From NCBI GenBank assembly GCA_030581615.1, contig JAKTTT010000019.1, positions 186,001-250,000 of the forward strand: 64,000 nt of DNA, written 5' to 3'. Below the pieces are notes generated by a model. The model made no database searches and had not been told where the DNA came from. It saw only the letters and a list, made by a program, of their open reading frames with translations. Below, piece after piece: positions 54,072 to 64,000 of the stretch (its first letter is position 1; each line of letters opens with the position of its first letter). The DNA is from Alloascoidea africana (Eukaryota > Ascomycota > Alloascoideomycetes > Alloascoideales > Alloascoideaceae). The position numbers and the translations under genes were made by a program.

Positions 54072-54758
54072 CTACTTCTTGTTTTGTGAAAGTGTGTATC
54101 TACTTACCCGGATTAAGATTTTCCAGGGGACAATTTAAAGAGTTTTTTTTGCCCGCTTTTCCACTTTTCTTCTTTTCTCTCCTTATTCAGTCATCTGTAT
54201 AGACAGTACATCGACCTAGTTGATTCTTGTAAGGATTAAGAGTGCAAGCGGATATCATGTAATTGGGAATATTGTGGAGTTCTTTCACTATTTCCATATT
54301 GCTCTTTCGTTTTGCATTCTTTTGACTTTGAATCGTTATTGTGAGGTCTATGTGATTTGATGATGACAAGAAGAAAAGTTGTGTCTAATAAGAACTCATC
54401 TGGAATTGAAAGATTATGAAAGACGAGTGTCAGATAGGCCCCACATGTTTGAAGAATTAAAGATGGATGAATTATGTTGTCATGATAGTTAGCTATATAT
54501 GTTACTTAATAAAGAATCTATTGTCGATTCTTTCTCTAATTGAAATGTAGCAACTTCTAATCGATAATTGCAATGAAAAGATAGAAACGAGACAGCCCTA
54601 GTTTAGGGCTAGTCAAACATAATAAGAAAGACAATTTGATGCAATGATATCTAGAAAGAGAGATGGGAAATCATGTAAAACAGCCATAAGAAAAAAAGAA
54701 AACAAAAAACTTGAAACTAAAGCCAAAGTCAAACCCAGCTAATAAGCCCGTTACCTAC
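54072..54758. other. intergenic region, coiled-coil gene 3' end to GLE1 promoter
   Basis: About 690 bases between the end of the minus-strand coiled-coil gene and the GLE1 start; both are on the minus strand, so the right end of this stretch (toward 54758) is the terminator and the left end the GLE1 promoter, with a Reb1-type octamer at 54104. No gene seen. Confidence 0.55.
54104..54111 (+). promoter_or_regulatory. Reb1-type octamer upstream of GLE1
   Basis: Exact TTACCCGG, 33 bases upstream of the GLE1 ATG (54071). Confidence 0.45.
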
Positions 54759-57548
54759 TCATTCAAGATATTCAAATTCAAAATCTTCGCCAATGGCTCT
54801 ACTATAATTGCCTTCAAACGTCTGAAGAGTTGCAATCCTTGAGCTCCTTCTTCTTTTATCCATCCCAGATAAGAAATTTGCAGCTATTCCTGTGTCGAAC
54901 TGGTGTCCATCTCTAATAGATGTATTAACTGCAGCTGTACTATAGTCGGCAGCTTTGAGTTGAGGACTGGAATTCGAATTAGAAGGGCTCAATTTATTGT
55001 TGAACAATCCTGAAAAGTGCAAGGGATTGTTGAACTTTTGCTTCCTAAGTAGGTCAGCAGCGGCAGCAGAAGTACTGTTGGAACCTGTTCTTCCTTGATT
55101 GATATGATCTATTCCGTTGCCTAACAGCAACATTCCATTATTGGTATGCTTTGGCTCTTCAGAAAGGTTACTAGAAGAAGAGGTGGATTGGAAGAGATGG
55201 TTTTTGATTCGCGAAGCACCTCTTTCAACAATCAGTTCAAGACTTTCTTGTGGTTGCGAAGAACTCTTTCCTGGGCCTGTTTTGCGTTTGATCAAGCTCA
55301 AGGCATTTGACGGTTCAAAATCTGTATTGCTAGGTGTGTATCCAATAGCTTTGAGATTCTTTTTAACTGCTCCACCACTGCCTTGTTTTGCGATTTCTGA
55401 AGATATTAGTGTCCCCAGAACACTTGTTCTATTATTTTTTGATTCGAGTTGCTCAACCAGAGTCTCAACGTACTTGATCAAGTTCCCATTCTGAGATTCC
55501 AAAAACTTGTTCTTCTCTTCTAGATGCTTGGTTTTCAATCTTAGGTCTGATTTGGACGCAGATTTTGGTACTGCGGATTTCAGAGAGGCCTTGGACTTAG
55601 AAGGCTTGGGAACTAGGGTATCATTTCTAGGGTTCTGTTCAGTTTTGGTGTTTGATTCGTTATCAACGGGTGGTAAGTGATCAGTATTAGTGTTTTCAAT
55701 TTCAATGCTCGCTTCGAAGTTCGGATTAGAAGGTACCCCGATATTGGAATCCTTATACTCTGGCTCTTTCGCAGAATTCAGATTTTCTGATTGTGGTATG
55801 ATAGTCAGCTCGTCATCTACACGCGTCGGATTTGAAGCAAGAGGACTGAGAGGTTCTGATATTACATCTTTGAGAACTGGGTTCTGATTGCCAAGCTGCT
55901 TATTCGTTTCTGGCTGTTCCTCATCTTTTTGTGATGAAATGGCGTTCATGCTAGGAAGAGACTGTTTTCTACGAAGTCGCAAAGCAGGCGATAAAGATGA
56001 TAGTTCAGTGGAAAGGTCCATATTTTCCTCTCCATCAATGGTGTCTACATCCGAATCACGCACTGAAGCAAGCTCAAATTCACGTTCGAGCTCCTGGCTC
56101 AAGTCCATATTCTGGTTAATAATTGAAGGTGCAGGTGATCTGAAGATGCTTGGTTGCAAAACACACAGCAGATTCCCTGTTTCTTGTTTAATGCCATCGT
56201 TTCCTTTGTCCTTGTTGTCGTTACTACCACTGATACAATCCTCTCCATTCCTCTGGTCCTTGCGAATTCCAAGTTCCGCCTCCAGATCCAAATCGTGAAA
56301 TGAAGTGTCGCACTCTATTATTGTATCGTTAATATCGATCGTTGCCGATCTATCTCTCATCTCACGAAGCTGTTCCAGTTCTTCTGCAAGGTCTTCTTTT
56401 TCACGCTTTAGCAGTTCAGATTCCATCTCCACACCCGCTTTCTCTTCCAGCAACAAAGCCAAACTCTTCTTTGAACTTTGTAGCTCCTCTTCCAATTTTA
56501 GAATTCGCTCCGTTTGATCCTGGCCCTTGCCAGAGGAGCGATAGTCCCCGCCTGATGAAGTCTTGTTTCTTACTCTACCCAGTGTAGCTGAAACTACAAA
56601 CTGTCTTTTGGAGCCCGTGCTGGACGCTTTACTGCTTTGCCTTTGTACTTCCTCGCTATTCTGATACTCTATTGTAGCCCTTGCCTGTCGTAAATCCCAT
56701 TGCGAAACTTCTAATCTTCTCTTCAGTTGGCGAATAACCTTCTCCAAGCATTCTTTTTCCTCGAAAAAATGAATCTTTTGTTTTTCTATCAGATTGTTTA
56801 GTGAGAAGTTTTCGCTTGAAAGCTGATTGTTCAATTTCGTCAACTGCGTGAGTGTGAACTGTAGATTTAAAACAGAGCTTTCCTTTTCCAAAAGTTCATT
56901 CTCTAGAAATTCGGCCTCTGTAGAAAAGTTCTTTATGCGCTTTAAACTGCTCTTGAGCAAGATCTCAAGAGTCTTGTTTTGTTTTTTGGAAAGTTGCAGG
57001 TGATCCTTTAACTGCTCGATTTCCAGTCTGTATTCTTTGATCTTGTCCATTGTGTATCTTGGATTACGGTACGAGTAGTCTGCATGGGTTTGAATAATTC
57101 GTCGTGATTGGAACTCTGTATTTCTTTGGTCATTCTCTTTCTTGTACTGCAAGTATTCATCTTCGGAATCCAGCTCTTCATCTTCCGAGTCCTCATCATC
57201 ATCATCATCATCATCATCATCTTCCTCCTCTGCGGAATAGTACTCCACATCAGAAGCTTCTAAACCAAAAATGGGGGTCCTTTTCACTTCACCGTCGAGC
57301 CCGGTGTTGTCTCCAACAGCAGCGGCGTTCAGTTTTCGCAGTTGTGACAACTCCGTAAAGTCCATTTCGTATTTCGAAGGCACAAAATCCATCAAAACAG
57401 TTGTTTTGCGCGAGTACATTGGAGAATCTTCATATCCATTGTAGTTGGCTGGCGCGTTCGCAGATGGCGGAGTTCTATCTCGTGTCTCCATTGGCTCATA
57501 GTTTGGGCTACAACAGTACTGGAGAAGCAAGAAAAATTGTTGGAGCAC
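54759..57548 (-). CDS. large acidic coiled-coil protein, unknown
   Basis: 929 residues, or 910 from the in-frame Met at 57491 (METRDRTPP), which I think more likely because the preceding codons are hydrophobic and look like leader. Order: a conserved-looking N-terminal segment (KTTVLMDFVPSKYEMDFTEL), a poly-Asp/Glu stretch near 108-130, a long coiled coil from about 160 to 410 (leucine heptads such as LRLEIEQLKDHLQLSKKQNKTLEILL), a long disordered Ser/Asn/Pro/acidic region, a second short coiled coil (about 665-715, LKTKHLEEKNKFLESQNGNLIKYVETLVEQLESK), and a basic/Ser-rich tail ending in SRAIGEDFEFEYLE. No membrane segment. The build suggests a cytoskeletal, spindle-pole or polarity scaffold, but I cannot name the family. 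Intronless. Divergent from NOP53. Confidence 0.8.
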   Translation of the reverse strand: MLQQFFLLLQYCCSPNYEPMETRDRTPPSANAPANYNGYEDSPMYSRKTTVLMDFVPSKYEMDFTELSQLRKLNAAAVGDNTGLDGEVKRTPIFGLEASDVEYYSAEEEDDDDDDDDDEDSEDEELDSEDEYLQYKKENDQRNTEFQSRRIIQTHADYSYRNPRYTMDKIKEYRLEIEQLKDHLQLSKKQNKTLEILLKSSLKRIKNFSTEAEFLENELLEKESSVLNLQFTLTQLTKLNNQLSSENFSLNNLIEKQKIHFFEEKECLEKVIRQLKRRLEVSQWDLRQARATIEYQNSEEVQRQSSKASSTGSKRQFVVSATLGRVRNKTSSGGDYRSSGKGQDQTERILKLEEELQSSKKSLALLLEEKAGVEMESELLKREKEDLAEELEQLREMRDRSATIDINDTIIECDTSFHDLDLEAELGIRKDQRNGEDCISGSNDNKDKGNDGIKQETGNLLCVLQPSIFRSPAPSIINQNMDLSQELEREFELASVRDSDVDTIDGEENMDLSTELSSLSPALRLRRKQSLPSMNAISSQKDEEQPETNKQLGNQNPVLKDVISEPLSPLASNPTRVDDELTIIPQSENLNSAKEPEYKDSNIGVPSNPNFEASIEIENTNTDHLPPVDNESNTKTEQNPRNDTLVPKPSKSKASLKSAVPKSASKSDLRLKTKHLEEKNKFLESQNGNLIKYVETLVEQLESKNNRTSVLGTLISSEIAKQGSGGAVKKNLKAIGYTPSNTDFEPSNALSLIKRKTGPGKSSSQPQESLELIVERGASRIKNHLFQSTSSSSNLSEEPKHTNNGMLLLGNGIDHINQGRTGSNSTSAAAADLLRKQKFNNPLHFSGLFNNKLSPSNSNSSPQLKAADYSTAAVNTSIRDGHQFDTGIAANFLSGMDKRRRSSRIATLQTFEGNYSRAIGEDFEFEYLE

Positions 57549-57770
57549 AAGTAATAAAGAAGAGAGAAAAAAAGATGTGATTTATTTTTCACAAACAGCA
57601 CCCCGGATGCGATATTATATGCACTGATGGACTGATCTCGGAAACCACAGACTGGAGATCGGCCAACTCGGCGAGAACAGGAGAAGCCAGGGCAGAAAGA
57701 GAAGAGAAAAGTCTATGCCGTTCTCATCGAGTTAAGCACTTTCTCGCGAGATCAGGCCTTTTTCGTGATT

Positions 57771-57779
57771 GATGAGATG
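57771..57779 (+). promoter_or_regulatory. PAC-like element upstream of NOP53
   Basis: GATGAGATG matches the 3' part of the PAC motif typical of ribosome-biogenesis genes, 137 bases before the NOP53 start; the leading GC is missing. Confidence 0.3.
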
Positions 57780-57845
57780 GCCCAGGGGTCCAAATTGAGA
57801 TGACCATTGCTGACTAAGGAATGGGGTAAGCGAAAGATGTTTGGT

Positions 57846-57853
57846 GTCACGTG
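57846..57853 (+). promoter_or_regulatory. Cbf1/E-box octamer GTCACGTG
   Basis: Exact RTCACRTG (Cbf1) octamer, 63 bases before the NOP53 ATG. A canonical E-box in a promoter. Confidence 0.4.
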
Positions 57854-57915
57854 CAACTGAGTTTATCGTTCAGAATTTTTTTTACTCTCATCTCGTAACA
57901 TTAATAGAGGCAGAA

Positions 57916-59229
57916 ATGGCAGAATTACACAGGCCAGCAACCTTGAAGCAGTCGTCGAGGAAGTCCAAAAGAAGCTGGAGGAAAAACATCGACCTGAGCG
58001 ATGTTGACTCCGGTATTGCAGCGGCAAGGGAATATGAGATTGAATTTGGTGAAAAACTAGGAGCATCTGATGAGAAAGATGGTGAATCGCAGGAGTTGTT
58101 CACAATGGATACACAAGGAGATCTTGAAGTGAAAGAAACAATAGGCAAAAAGGAGAAAGTTTTAAAAGCTGATGAGATTTTGAGGAAAAGAAGCGCTGTT
58201 CCTGGTTTGGAAGAGTCCAAAAAGAGGAGTAAGAAACGGAAAGATAGGGATGGTGTTTCAGGGGCCGAGTTGAACCGGTTGATGGAGCTTTCTGGCAGAA
58301 AAACTAGAAGCAAAGCTGTGGAGAGTTCAGTGGCCAAGATTGCGAACAAGGACCTTTATGATATGTGGGGAGAAGACGAGGTTGAAAAGAGCAAGGAAAC
58401 GACGAGCCTGGCCAAAAAGCCAAAGAAGAAAAGGGGCAAAAATTTTATTACTGGAACGACAAGTGTTCAGAAATCCAAGGCGAGACCTAAAACTATGGAA
58501 CACAAGCCTATATCATTTAGGGCCAATCCATCCGACTCTTCCAACGTGACTATTCCAGATGCTGGAAAATCTTTCAACCCAAGCATGGAATCTTGGACTG
58601 CGTTAGTGAGTGGAGAGCACACATCAGAAAAGGCAAGGCAAGATGAGTACGATGCGTTAGCAGCAAATCAGAAAGTAATCCAGCATCTGATTGCCACATT
58701 GGATGATGTTGAGGAGGGAGACGATATAGCGAGCGAAGATGAAAACGAAGAGACAGAAGAAGGAGATGGCTTAAATCTTTCAGCAAACCAGCCTGTTGTT
58801 AGAAAGGAAAAGACCAGGGCACAACGAAACAAAGAAAAAAGACATTTGGAAAAGTTGGAGATTCAAAGAGAACTCAAAGAGTTCAATCAACGGATTTCCC
58901 AACTTACCAATGTCAAACAGCTGGAGAAGGAACTAGATGAATCTGAGAAAGAGAAAATGGCACTTACCAAAGAACAAGAAGCCGCTGGTCCAAAGCAGCG
59001 TAAACGACGGTTAGGTAAACATAGGTTGCCGCGTGCCCAACTTGAAGTGAAACTGAGCGATGAACTTTCCGATTCTCTAAGAGTATTGAAACCCGAGGGA
59101 AATCTGGCGAAGGACAGGTTTAGAAATTTACAAGAGATGGGGAAAATCGAAGCAAGGGTTCCTATTGCTAAGAAGGTGAGATACAAACCCAAGATTACTG
59201 AAAAATGGAGTTATAAAGATTTCAAATGA
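57916..59229 (+). CDS. NOP53: ribosome biogenesis factor Nop53
   Basis: Nucleolar protein of late pre-60S particles; docks the exosome helicase Mtr4 for 7S pre-rRNA trimming. Seen from Met at 57916: 437 residues (S. cerevisiae 455). The start MAELHRPATLKQSSRKSKRS followed by WRKNIDL carries the family's N-terminal signature; upstream in-frame codons from 57841 begin with no ATG and are leader. Middle: Lys-rich with YDMWG (NKDLYDMWGED), which is conserved, and NPSMESWTALV. C-terminal coiled coil (TRAQRNKEKRHLEKLEIQREL) and a basic end (RLGKHRLPRAQLEVKLSDEL; KYKPKITEKWSYKDFK-type tail). A short arch-interacting motif should lie near residues 50-65; I cannot identify it with certainty. Intronless. 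Confidence 0.92.
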   Translation: MAELHRPATLKQSSRKSKRSWRKNIDLSDVDSGIAAAREYEIEFGEKLGASDEKDGESQELFTMDTQGDLEVKETIGKKEKVLKADEILRKRSAVPGLEESKKRSKKRKDRDGVSGAELNRLMELSGRKTRSKAVESSVAKIANKDLYDMWGEDEVEKSKETTSLAKKPKKKRGKNFITGTTSVQKSKARPKTMEHKPISFRANPSDSSNVTIPDAGKSFNPSMESWTALVSGEHTSEKARQDEYDALAANQKVIQHLIATLDDVEEGDDIASEDENEETEEGDGLNLSANQPVVRKEKTRAQRNKEKRHLEKLEIQRELKEFNQRISQLTNVKQLEKELDESEKEKMALTKEQEAAGPKQRKRRLGKHRLPRAQLEVKLSDELSDSLRVLKPEGNLAKDRFRNLQEMGKIEARVPIAKKVRYKPKITEKWSYKDFK

Positions 59230-59992
59230 TTATTTTTTCTCTTTTTGTATAATGTAGATTTAAACCTGGGCCGTTGTTAAAGACTTGAGTAGTTCATTAG
59301 CAGCATCTTTTAACATATCTCATTCAATTCAATTCAATTCAATTCAATTCAATTTTCGGTTAAAAATCAGTTAATAATAATAGTAAGTTAAATAAATATA
59401 GAAGCAAATTTGCAAGCATATCGGGTACATAGTTGTTGTTGTCAAAAAAAAAAGGCATATAGAAATGTATAAAAGAAAAGGCCGAACAAAAGTATTTGTA
59501 TAATTCCGTCCAATTCAATCCAAATCCAAAAAGTATATAAAAAAAATCCCTTCCAAAACAATTATTTTTGTTATAAACCGCTTCGTTTCTGTATAAATTT
59601 TTGAAAACGAATCCAATCCAAGAGAATATAATAAATCAGCTCAAGAATAACACAACACAGCAACTAAAATGAGAAATCACAATAGCATTATTGTTTTCAT
59701 TCTTTCATCCATCCATTGAATTATATGTTTTTTGCTAAGCTTGCTTCTTGTAAACGTGGAATGAAAAAAAAAAAAAAAAAAATAGTGAACGGTTTGTTGA
59801 AATTCACAAAAATAAAAAAAAATATAGCAATGCTTTATTCGTCATAATCATCAATCATCAATCAAATCAAATCAAAAAACAGAGGGTTCAAAAAGACCTA
59901 AAAAGAGGTGAAATAAAAATGTATATATATATATCAATGCATGTATAGAAATTTGTGTTTCCTATACATTCAAGTCTCTTTCGCATAGTCTC
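59230..59992. other. convergent 3' intergenic region, NOP53 to C2H2 factor
   Basis: 760 bases between two stop codons. Strongly AT-rich, with a CAATT pentamer repeat (59332-59355), A runs (59765-59781) and TATATA near 59922. Terminators of both genes; no gene seen. Confidence 0.6.
59332..59355. repeat. CAATT pentamer microsatellite
   Basis: About five perfect copies of TTCAA/CAATT in the NOP53 3' flank. Confidence 0.8.
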
Positions 59993-62900
59993 TCAATTTG
60001 AAATATAATCCAGTCGTTCTTTCAGACCTCTTGCCAAAGGTATACTACAAGGCCAAATATGGGATCTTGAAAGGGCTTTGATACAAAGTTGAAGTGTAAT
60101 CTTTGACAATTTACAACTTGAAAATACCTCAATCAAATGGGATCTGTCGTACTCGTTCTCCAAAGACATGGCTTCCAACTCCTCTGAAATCAAAGTTGTA
60201 GAATCAATTCCTTCCTCATCAAAAACAGAACCCGAATCAACTGTGGTGGTCTGTTGCTGTTGCTGTTGTCCGCCAGCAGAAGTGAACATGGAATCGACCC
60301 GTCTTAACAATTTTTCAATCCGGATCCATAACTCTTTATCCTTCTGCGTGATAGGCTCACACATGAGGTCGGAGACAGAATGGCCATAATCAAAGCACTT
60401 CTTTTCCAATCGGAGCAAGTACTCACTCAGAATAATTCCAGAATCAAACAGAAATTGAACAAAATGGACAAACAAACCTTGGAAAGCGGTTCCTATATCC
60501 TGACCACATGAAACAACAGTCTTTTCCCAAAGTGACAAAATGTTTGCAGATTGGGTAGCAGCCTCTCTTAGACCAACAAAATCACGATTAATGTTTGTGT
60601 TAGGCGTTGTTGGAGAGACCACATTTTTCAAGTTAAATTCATCCACTTCATTCAATGCCAGATTCATTTGCTCGTAATTTCTATCCCAAACGTGTGTTTT
60701 AACTTTTGAAATGTCGCAATCCAGTCTGATATGGGAAAGTGAAGCAAGCGGAATCAAATTCTTTAACAAAAACTGTTGAGCTGAATTCTCACGATACTCT
60801 TCTCCAGCAGCACCAGAGTCAACAAACGAGGAAATCACTTTTGCACTTCGACTATAGGACCACATTGCTTCCCAAGATAGAATCTCTTTTTCCAATTTTT
60901 GCTTCACGGTAATATTCCAATCAAAATTTTTCGCGTTTGAATTCAAAGGAGATTGTTCTTTGTTCACCCGCTCGGTATAAATTCTCTCGAGAATCCCATA
61001 CATTAGAGAAAGATGGGAGTAAGGTGAGTGCATTGACAAAACTGCAGTCATCATTTCACGATCCGTGATTGCAGTTGGATCCGCAAGATATCTCATTTTC
61101 GCTCTGAAATCGCCACCGTTATAAATCTGTAAAAGAGAACCTTCGAGTCGCTGGTCTATAATCGATTTCCACCATTTGGAACCAGATGTACAATTCCACA
61201 AAGTTTCATCACTTGGACTCCCACATGTAATATCGTTGTAACTGATAGAAGGAGCAATGTTGAAAAAAGTAGTCAGCATTGAAGAAGTGATGTAAACAGC
61301 GTGGAGGGTTCTGATTCTGGACTGGGCATAGACAAAGTATCCCCATAGATCATCACTACTGGAGTTGTGCAACACTGGAGGTTGTAGAGATTGGCTAGGT
61401 GCCAAGAGCAAACCGGCAGATTTTGACAAGGAGACTAGGGCTACCGATTGGCGGACAGCAATGTTTGAAGTCATTGGGTCATTTGAAAACAGACCAAATG
61501 TAACTGAGAGTACCAAACATTGCACTAACCACAATGGAGTAACCTCGTGTAAACCAGTCTGATCAATTCTTTTTTTCCTCATTTCCAAATAAACATGAAC
61601 ACATCTTCTAGAAAGCTCAAACAGTGTCATTGCTGATTGCATATCCATGGCATATAGAGCACCAATAGCACTAATAGACAATGCCAAGGGAGCATTCTCC
61701 TCGTTGAATGATAGACTGGGGTAATGAATAAAAGGAAGATGTTTATCAAAATGGACAAAGTAGAAAGATATAAATCTATCGAGTTCCTCCGAGGACAACA
61801 ACTTGACATCCGAATTGAACGAGGGATAATTATCAAGTGTTTTCATAATTGTTTCTCTTAACATTGGCGTAATCATCCGTCGAAAATGATGATGTTGTTG
61901 TTGTTGTTGTGTGGTGGTGAATGGGGTAACAGAACGAGGATTTGGAGATGTGAATGAGAGAGGAGAGGGAACCATAGAGGTGTCTCTTGCATTATCAGGA
62001 GTAGCCATTGACTGGATCCCAATTCTTTGATTTGTATGACTTCTTGTTGCATCCTCAATGCTACCATTTTTTGGCACCATTCCATCAAAAGTGTTGGTGG
62101 TGCTGTGATCAATTTGGACATCCAACATGGACTGTGGAGAGATTGGGGTATCACCTTGTATCGAACCATCAAAACAGCTTGAAACAATCGACTCCGAGGT
62201 TTGGGGCTCGCGGCGATAATCTGGAAGTGGACCAACGGAAGGGTTTGAATTTTGGGTAGTTGTTTGTGGTTGTGCTTGTGCTTGTGATTGTGGTGCGTGA
62301 GCAATACCTTCCTCGGTTCCATTCAGCAGAGCAGGATTGATAAACATTGAATTTGTAAGAGTCGGCATGCCCAAACCAGAAGAAGTATTGTTATTACTAT
62401 TATGATTATTGTTACTATTCTGGTTGTTTTGGTTATTGTCATTTCCAAATTGAGGAGGACTTAGATCAAATCCAGCGCCTCCTCCACCATTAAAGCTTGC
62501 CAATTCTTTGAAAAGATCCTGTTCCATAGTACCGTCATCCACCACCAGCAGTCTATCTTGTAGACTTGTGCCTTCCAACATGGAGAGGTCAATGTTTTCA
62601 AAGTTCATATCATGCTCGAGGATCGCTGGATGGAGTTGAGGGGTCGAAAAGCCAATCTGATGAGGCACAGACAACCGTTGTTGATGGATGCTGAGTGCTT
62701 CTTTGTTGTTTACATACGAAGAAGCAGAAGCGGCAGAAAACGAAGCGTGTCTGCTGTGTGCCAATACAGGCAATTGTCTGTGAAGTTGGTGTACTCTTTG
62801 GTTCTCGTTATGGCTGTGCACTTGTGCCTGTGCTTGCGCTTGTGCTTGTGTCTGTGTCTGTGTCTGTGCTTGGAGATGGGGTGCATGTTGGTATGGCATA

Positions 62901-63841
62901 GCGATAGTGGGAGGAACGTGTTGGATAGGAATTTGGGAAAAGATTTGGTTTGGTCTCGAGTCGCCATTGCTATACAGCGTTGCCGGTATAATTGCTCTAT
63001 CATGATCTTCAGGCAGGTTATTTGAGTGGTCGGGACCAACCACGCTTAGACCATTCGGAATTTGGTTATTGGAGTTGAGGCAGATTGAGGATTGGAAAGT
63101 CTTTTCATTCCCATTTTGGTCAAACCCCAATTGGAAATCATTATCCGGGAACAAGGCGGAAAACAGAGCAATATGGTTCTTATCAACCTGGCTCATTGAA
63201 ATCCCATCTGGGGCAGGCATGGAGGTCTGTGGTGGTGGGAGTTGGGTAATGTTGCTATTGTTTGCAATAAGTTGTTGTTGTTGTTGATTCTGAAATTGGT
63301 CTGAAATGGACACCTGGGGTTGAAGACGGTCTGTATCGGCTTGTCTGTTGATATGGGCAACAGCAGTAGAAGGTTTAGAATTTTGTAACAGGTTCTCGCT
63401 TAAATTTTGACTCTGACTCTGACTCTGGGTTTTGTCCAGATCCATGTTCACCTCCTGGTTGCTTGAGGTTTGACGTGCGGCATCAACGGAACAAGAATCA
63501 TCATCAGAGGCCGACGACGACGACTTTTTCTTCTTTAACCTTCGTCTTGCAATTGGGAAAGTTGCATGTAGTTTCTGTTGATGTCGCAGTAGCAAGTCTC
63601 TCCGGGCGAAACATCTCCCACAGGTGGGACATTGGAAAGGCTTTTCATTTGTGTGGGATCTCACGTGTCGTTTCAAATGTTCCAAGCGGGCAAAGCCACG
63701 GGTACATACTTTACATTTGTGGGGGCGAGGTTTGTCTGTTTTTATCTGGGCTGCTTTTTTAGGAATTGGTTGGGTTGCACCAGGGAGGAGAACTTGATTT
63801 TCCGAAGTTGTTGTTGATGATGAAGATGATGGGATTGTCAT
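59993..63841 (-). CDS. ADR1/RSF2-type C2H2 transcription factor
   Basis: 1282 residues, intronless. Two C2H2 fingers at about 42-95: [21 protein letters not shown] and [22 protein letters not shown]-type. The finger positions that contact DNA (R-H-R in finger 1, R-L-R in finger 2) are the same as in S. cerevisiae Adr1, so a GGRG-type half-site is expected. A long Gln/Asn/Ser-rich middle follows, with Gln-Thr and Gln-Ala dipeptide repeats, then a fungal-specific TF domain (about 665-850; [33 protein letters not shown] with spacing like Rsf2/Tda9). That second domain favours the Rsf2/Tda9/Klf1 branch over Adr1 itself. Such factors govern respiratory, glycerol or alcohol growth genes. First ATG at 63841 is used; the fingers begin soon after it. 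Confidence 0.9.
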   Translation of the reverse strand: MTIPSSSSSTTTSENQVLLPGATQPIPKKAAQIKTDKPRPHKCKVCTRGFARLEHLKRHVRSHTNEKPFQCPTCGRCFARRDLLLRHQQKLHATFPIARRRLKKKKSSSSASDDDSCSVDAARQTSSNQEVNMDLDKTQSQSQSQNLSENLLQNSKPSTAVAHINRQADTDRLQPQVSISDQFQNQQQQQLIANNSNITQLPPPQTSMPAPDGISMSQVDKNHIALFSALFPDNDFQLGFDQNGNEKTFQSSICLNSNNQIPNGLSVVGPDHSNNLPEDHDRAIIPATLYSNGDSRPNQIFSQIPIQHVPPTIAMPYQHAPHLQAQTQTQTQAQAQAQAQVHSHNENQRVHQLHRQLPVLAHSRHASFSAASASSYVNNKEALSIHQQRLSVPHQIGFSTPQLHPAILEHDMNFENIDLSMLEGTSLQDRLLVVDDGTMEQDLFKELASFNGGGGAGFDLSPPQFGNDNNQNNQNSNNNHNSNNNTSSGLGMPTLTNSMFINPALLNGTEEGIAHAPQSQAQAQPQTTTQNSNPSVGPLPDYRREPQTSESIVSSCFDGSIQGDTPISPQSMLDVQIDHSTTNTFDGMVPKNGSIEDATRSHTNQRIGIQSMATPDNARDTSMVPSPLSFTSPNPRSVTPFTTTQQQQQHHHFRRMITPMLRETIMKTLDNYPSFNSDVKLLSSEELDRFISFYFVHFDKHLPFIHYPSLSFNEENAPLALSISAIGALYAMDMQSAMTLFELSRRCVHVYLEMRKKRIDQTGLHEVTPLWLVQCLVLSVTFGLFSNDPMTSNIAVRQSVALVSLSKSAGLLLAPSQSLQPPVLHNSSSDDLWGYFVYAQSRIRTLHAVYITSSMLTTFFNIAPSISYNDITCGSPSDETLWNCTSGSKWWKSIIDQRLEGSLLQIYNGGDFRAKMRYLADPTAITDREMMTAVLSMHSPYSHLSLMYGILERIYTERVNKEQSPLNSNAKNFDWNITVKQKLEKEILSWEAMWSYSRSAKVISSFVDSGAAGEEYRENSAQQFLLKNLIPLASLSHIRLDCDISKVKTHVWDRNYEQMNLALNEVDEFNLKNVVSPTTPNTNINRDFVGLREAATQSANILSLWEKTVVSCGQDIGTAFQGLFVHFVQFLFDSGIILSEYLLRLEKKCFDYGHSVSDLMCEPITQKDKELWIRIEKLLRRVDSMFTSAGGQQQQQQTTTVDSGSVFDEEGIDSTTLISEELEAMSLENEYDRSHLIEVFSSCKLSKITLQLCIKALSRSHIWPCSIPLARGLKERLDYISN

Positions 63842-64000
63842 TGTGAGAGTAATAAATAGGTGAGGGTAGGTCTATAATCAATAAATATATGGTATAAGGT
63901 ATAAATAAATAGGAAATAAATAAATAGGGATGTCGAGTCCGCCCGTTTGTGACGTAACAAGCAGCAGTTGTTTGTCAATTCTCCAAATGGTATATGTAGG
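63842..64000. other. promoter-proximal flank of the C2H2 factor gene
   Basis: 159 bases of upstream sequence running off the window; AT-rich with repeated AAATAAATA and no clear TATA choice. Confidence 0.5.

Larger units (their letters stand above)
57549..57915. other. divergent promoter region, coiled-coil gene and NOP53
   Basis: 367 bases. Holds a PAC-like GATGAGATG (57771-57779) and a GTCACGTG octamer (57846-57853) on the NOP53 side. Confidence 0.55.

Noticed and set aside
57846-57853. GTCACGTG as a centromere CDEI
   Set aside because: It lies 63 bases upstream of NOP53 with no CDEII/CDEIII; a promoter Cbf1/E-box site is simpler.
1-64000. Retroelements, DNA transposons or virus-derived genes
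   Set aside because: No reverse transcriptase, integrase, transposase, capsid or long terminal repeat pattern was seen in any frame.

Overview
The window is nuclear DNA of a budding yeast (Saccharomycotina). It has compact single-copy genes on both strands, an AT-rich background (roughly 40% GC by eye) and short introns with GTATGT/GTAAGT-type donors, CTAAC branch sites and TAG/CAG acceptors. I support 23 protein genes. Ten carry 13 introns of about 57-93 nt, nearly all close to the start codon; that is intron-rich for this subphylum. CTG falls at conserved leucine positions of EF-1alpha, so CTG reads as leucine and the CUG-Ser and CUG-Ala clades are unlikely. Together these suggest an early-diverging lineage (Dipodascus/Geotrichum-like or another basal order). 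That placement is inference.

Layout. 0-6 kb: a mitochondrial m-AAA protease subunit (YTA12-like) and mitochondrial aspartate aminotransferase (AAT1). 6-10.5 kb: a 4.5-kb stretch with no gene I can support. 10.5-20.7 kb: a small mitochondrial-type protein, then two convergent regulators with long upstream regions, an SREBP-type bHLH factor and the TEA/ATTS factor TEC1, then a small Gln/Ser-repeat protein. 21-31 kb: TPA1 (2-oxoglutarate oxygenase), a Zn2Cys6 factor whose zinc cluster is split by an intron, and a SIRT5-class sirtuin, all on the minus strand. 31.5-42 kb: housekeeping block RRP7, TEF1 (EF-1alpha), PRP39, HEM3, HRP1, TRM11. 43-51 kb: a CorA-type Mg2+ transporter, KEI1 and the chromatin remodeller ISW2. 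51-64 kb: FMN1, GLE1, a large coiled-coil protein of unknown function, NOP53 and an ADR1/RSF2-type C2H2 factor.

The genes do not form a cluster with one function; themes are ribosome biogenesis and translation (RRP7, NOP53, TEF1, TRM11, TPA1), RNA processing and export (PRP39, HRP1, GLE1), mitochondria/metabolism (YTA12, AAT1, HEM3, FMN1) and transcriptional control. The least ordinary signals are: a run of long imperfect hairpins upstream of TPA1 (23435-23850); the class III sirtuin, whose 3' half lies in a GC island shared with the next gene; five TTACCCGG (Reb1-type) octamers, all close to gene starts; and a cluster of TEA-factor CATTCC sites upstream of TEC1 itself. I saw no tRNA, rRNA, transposon, retroelement, CRISPR array or telomere/centromere signature.
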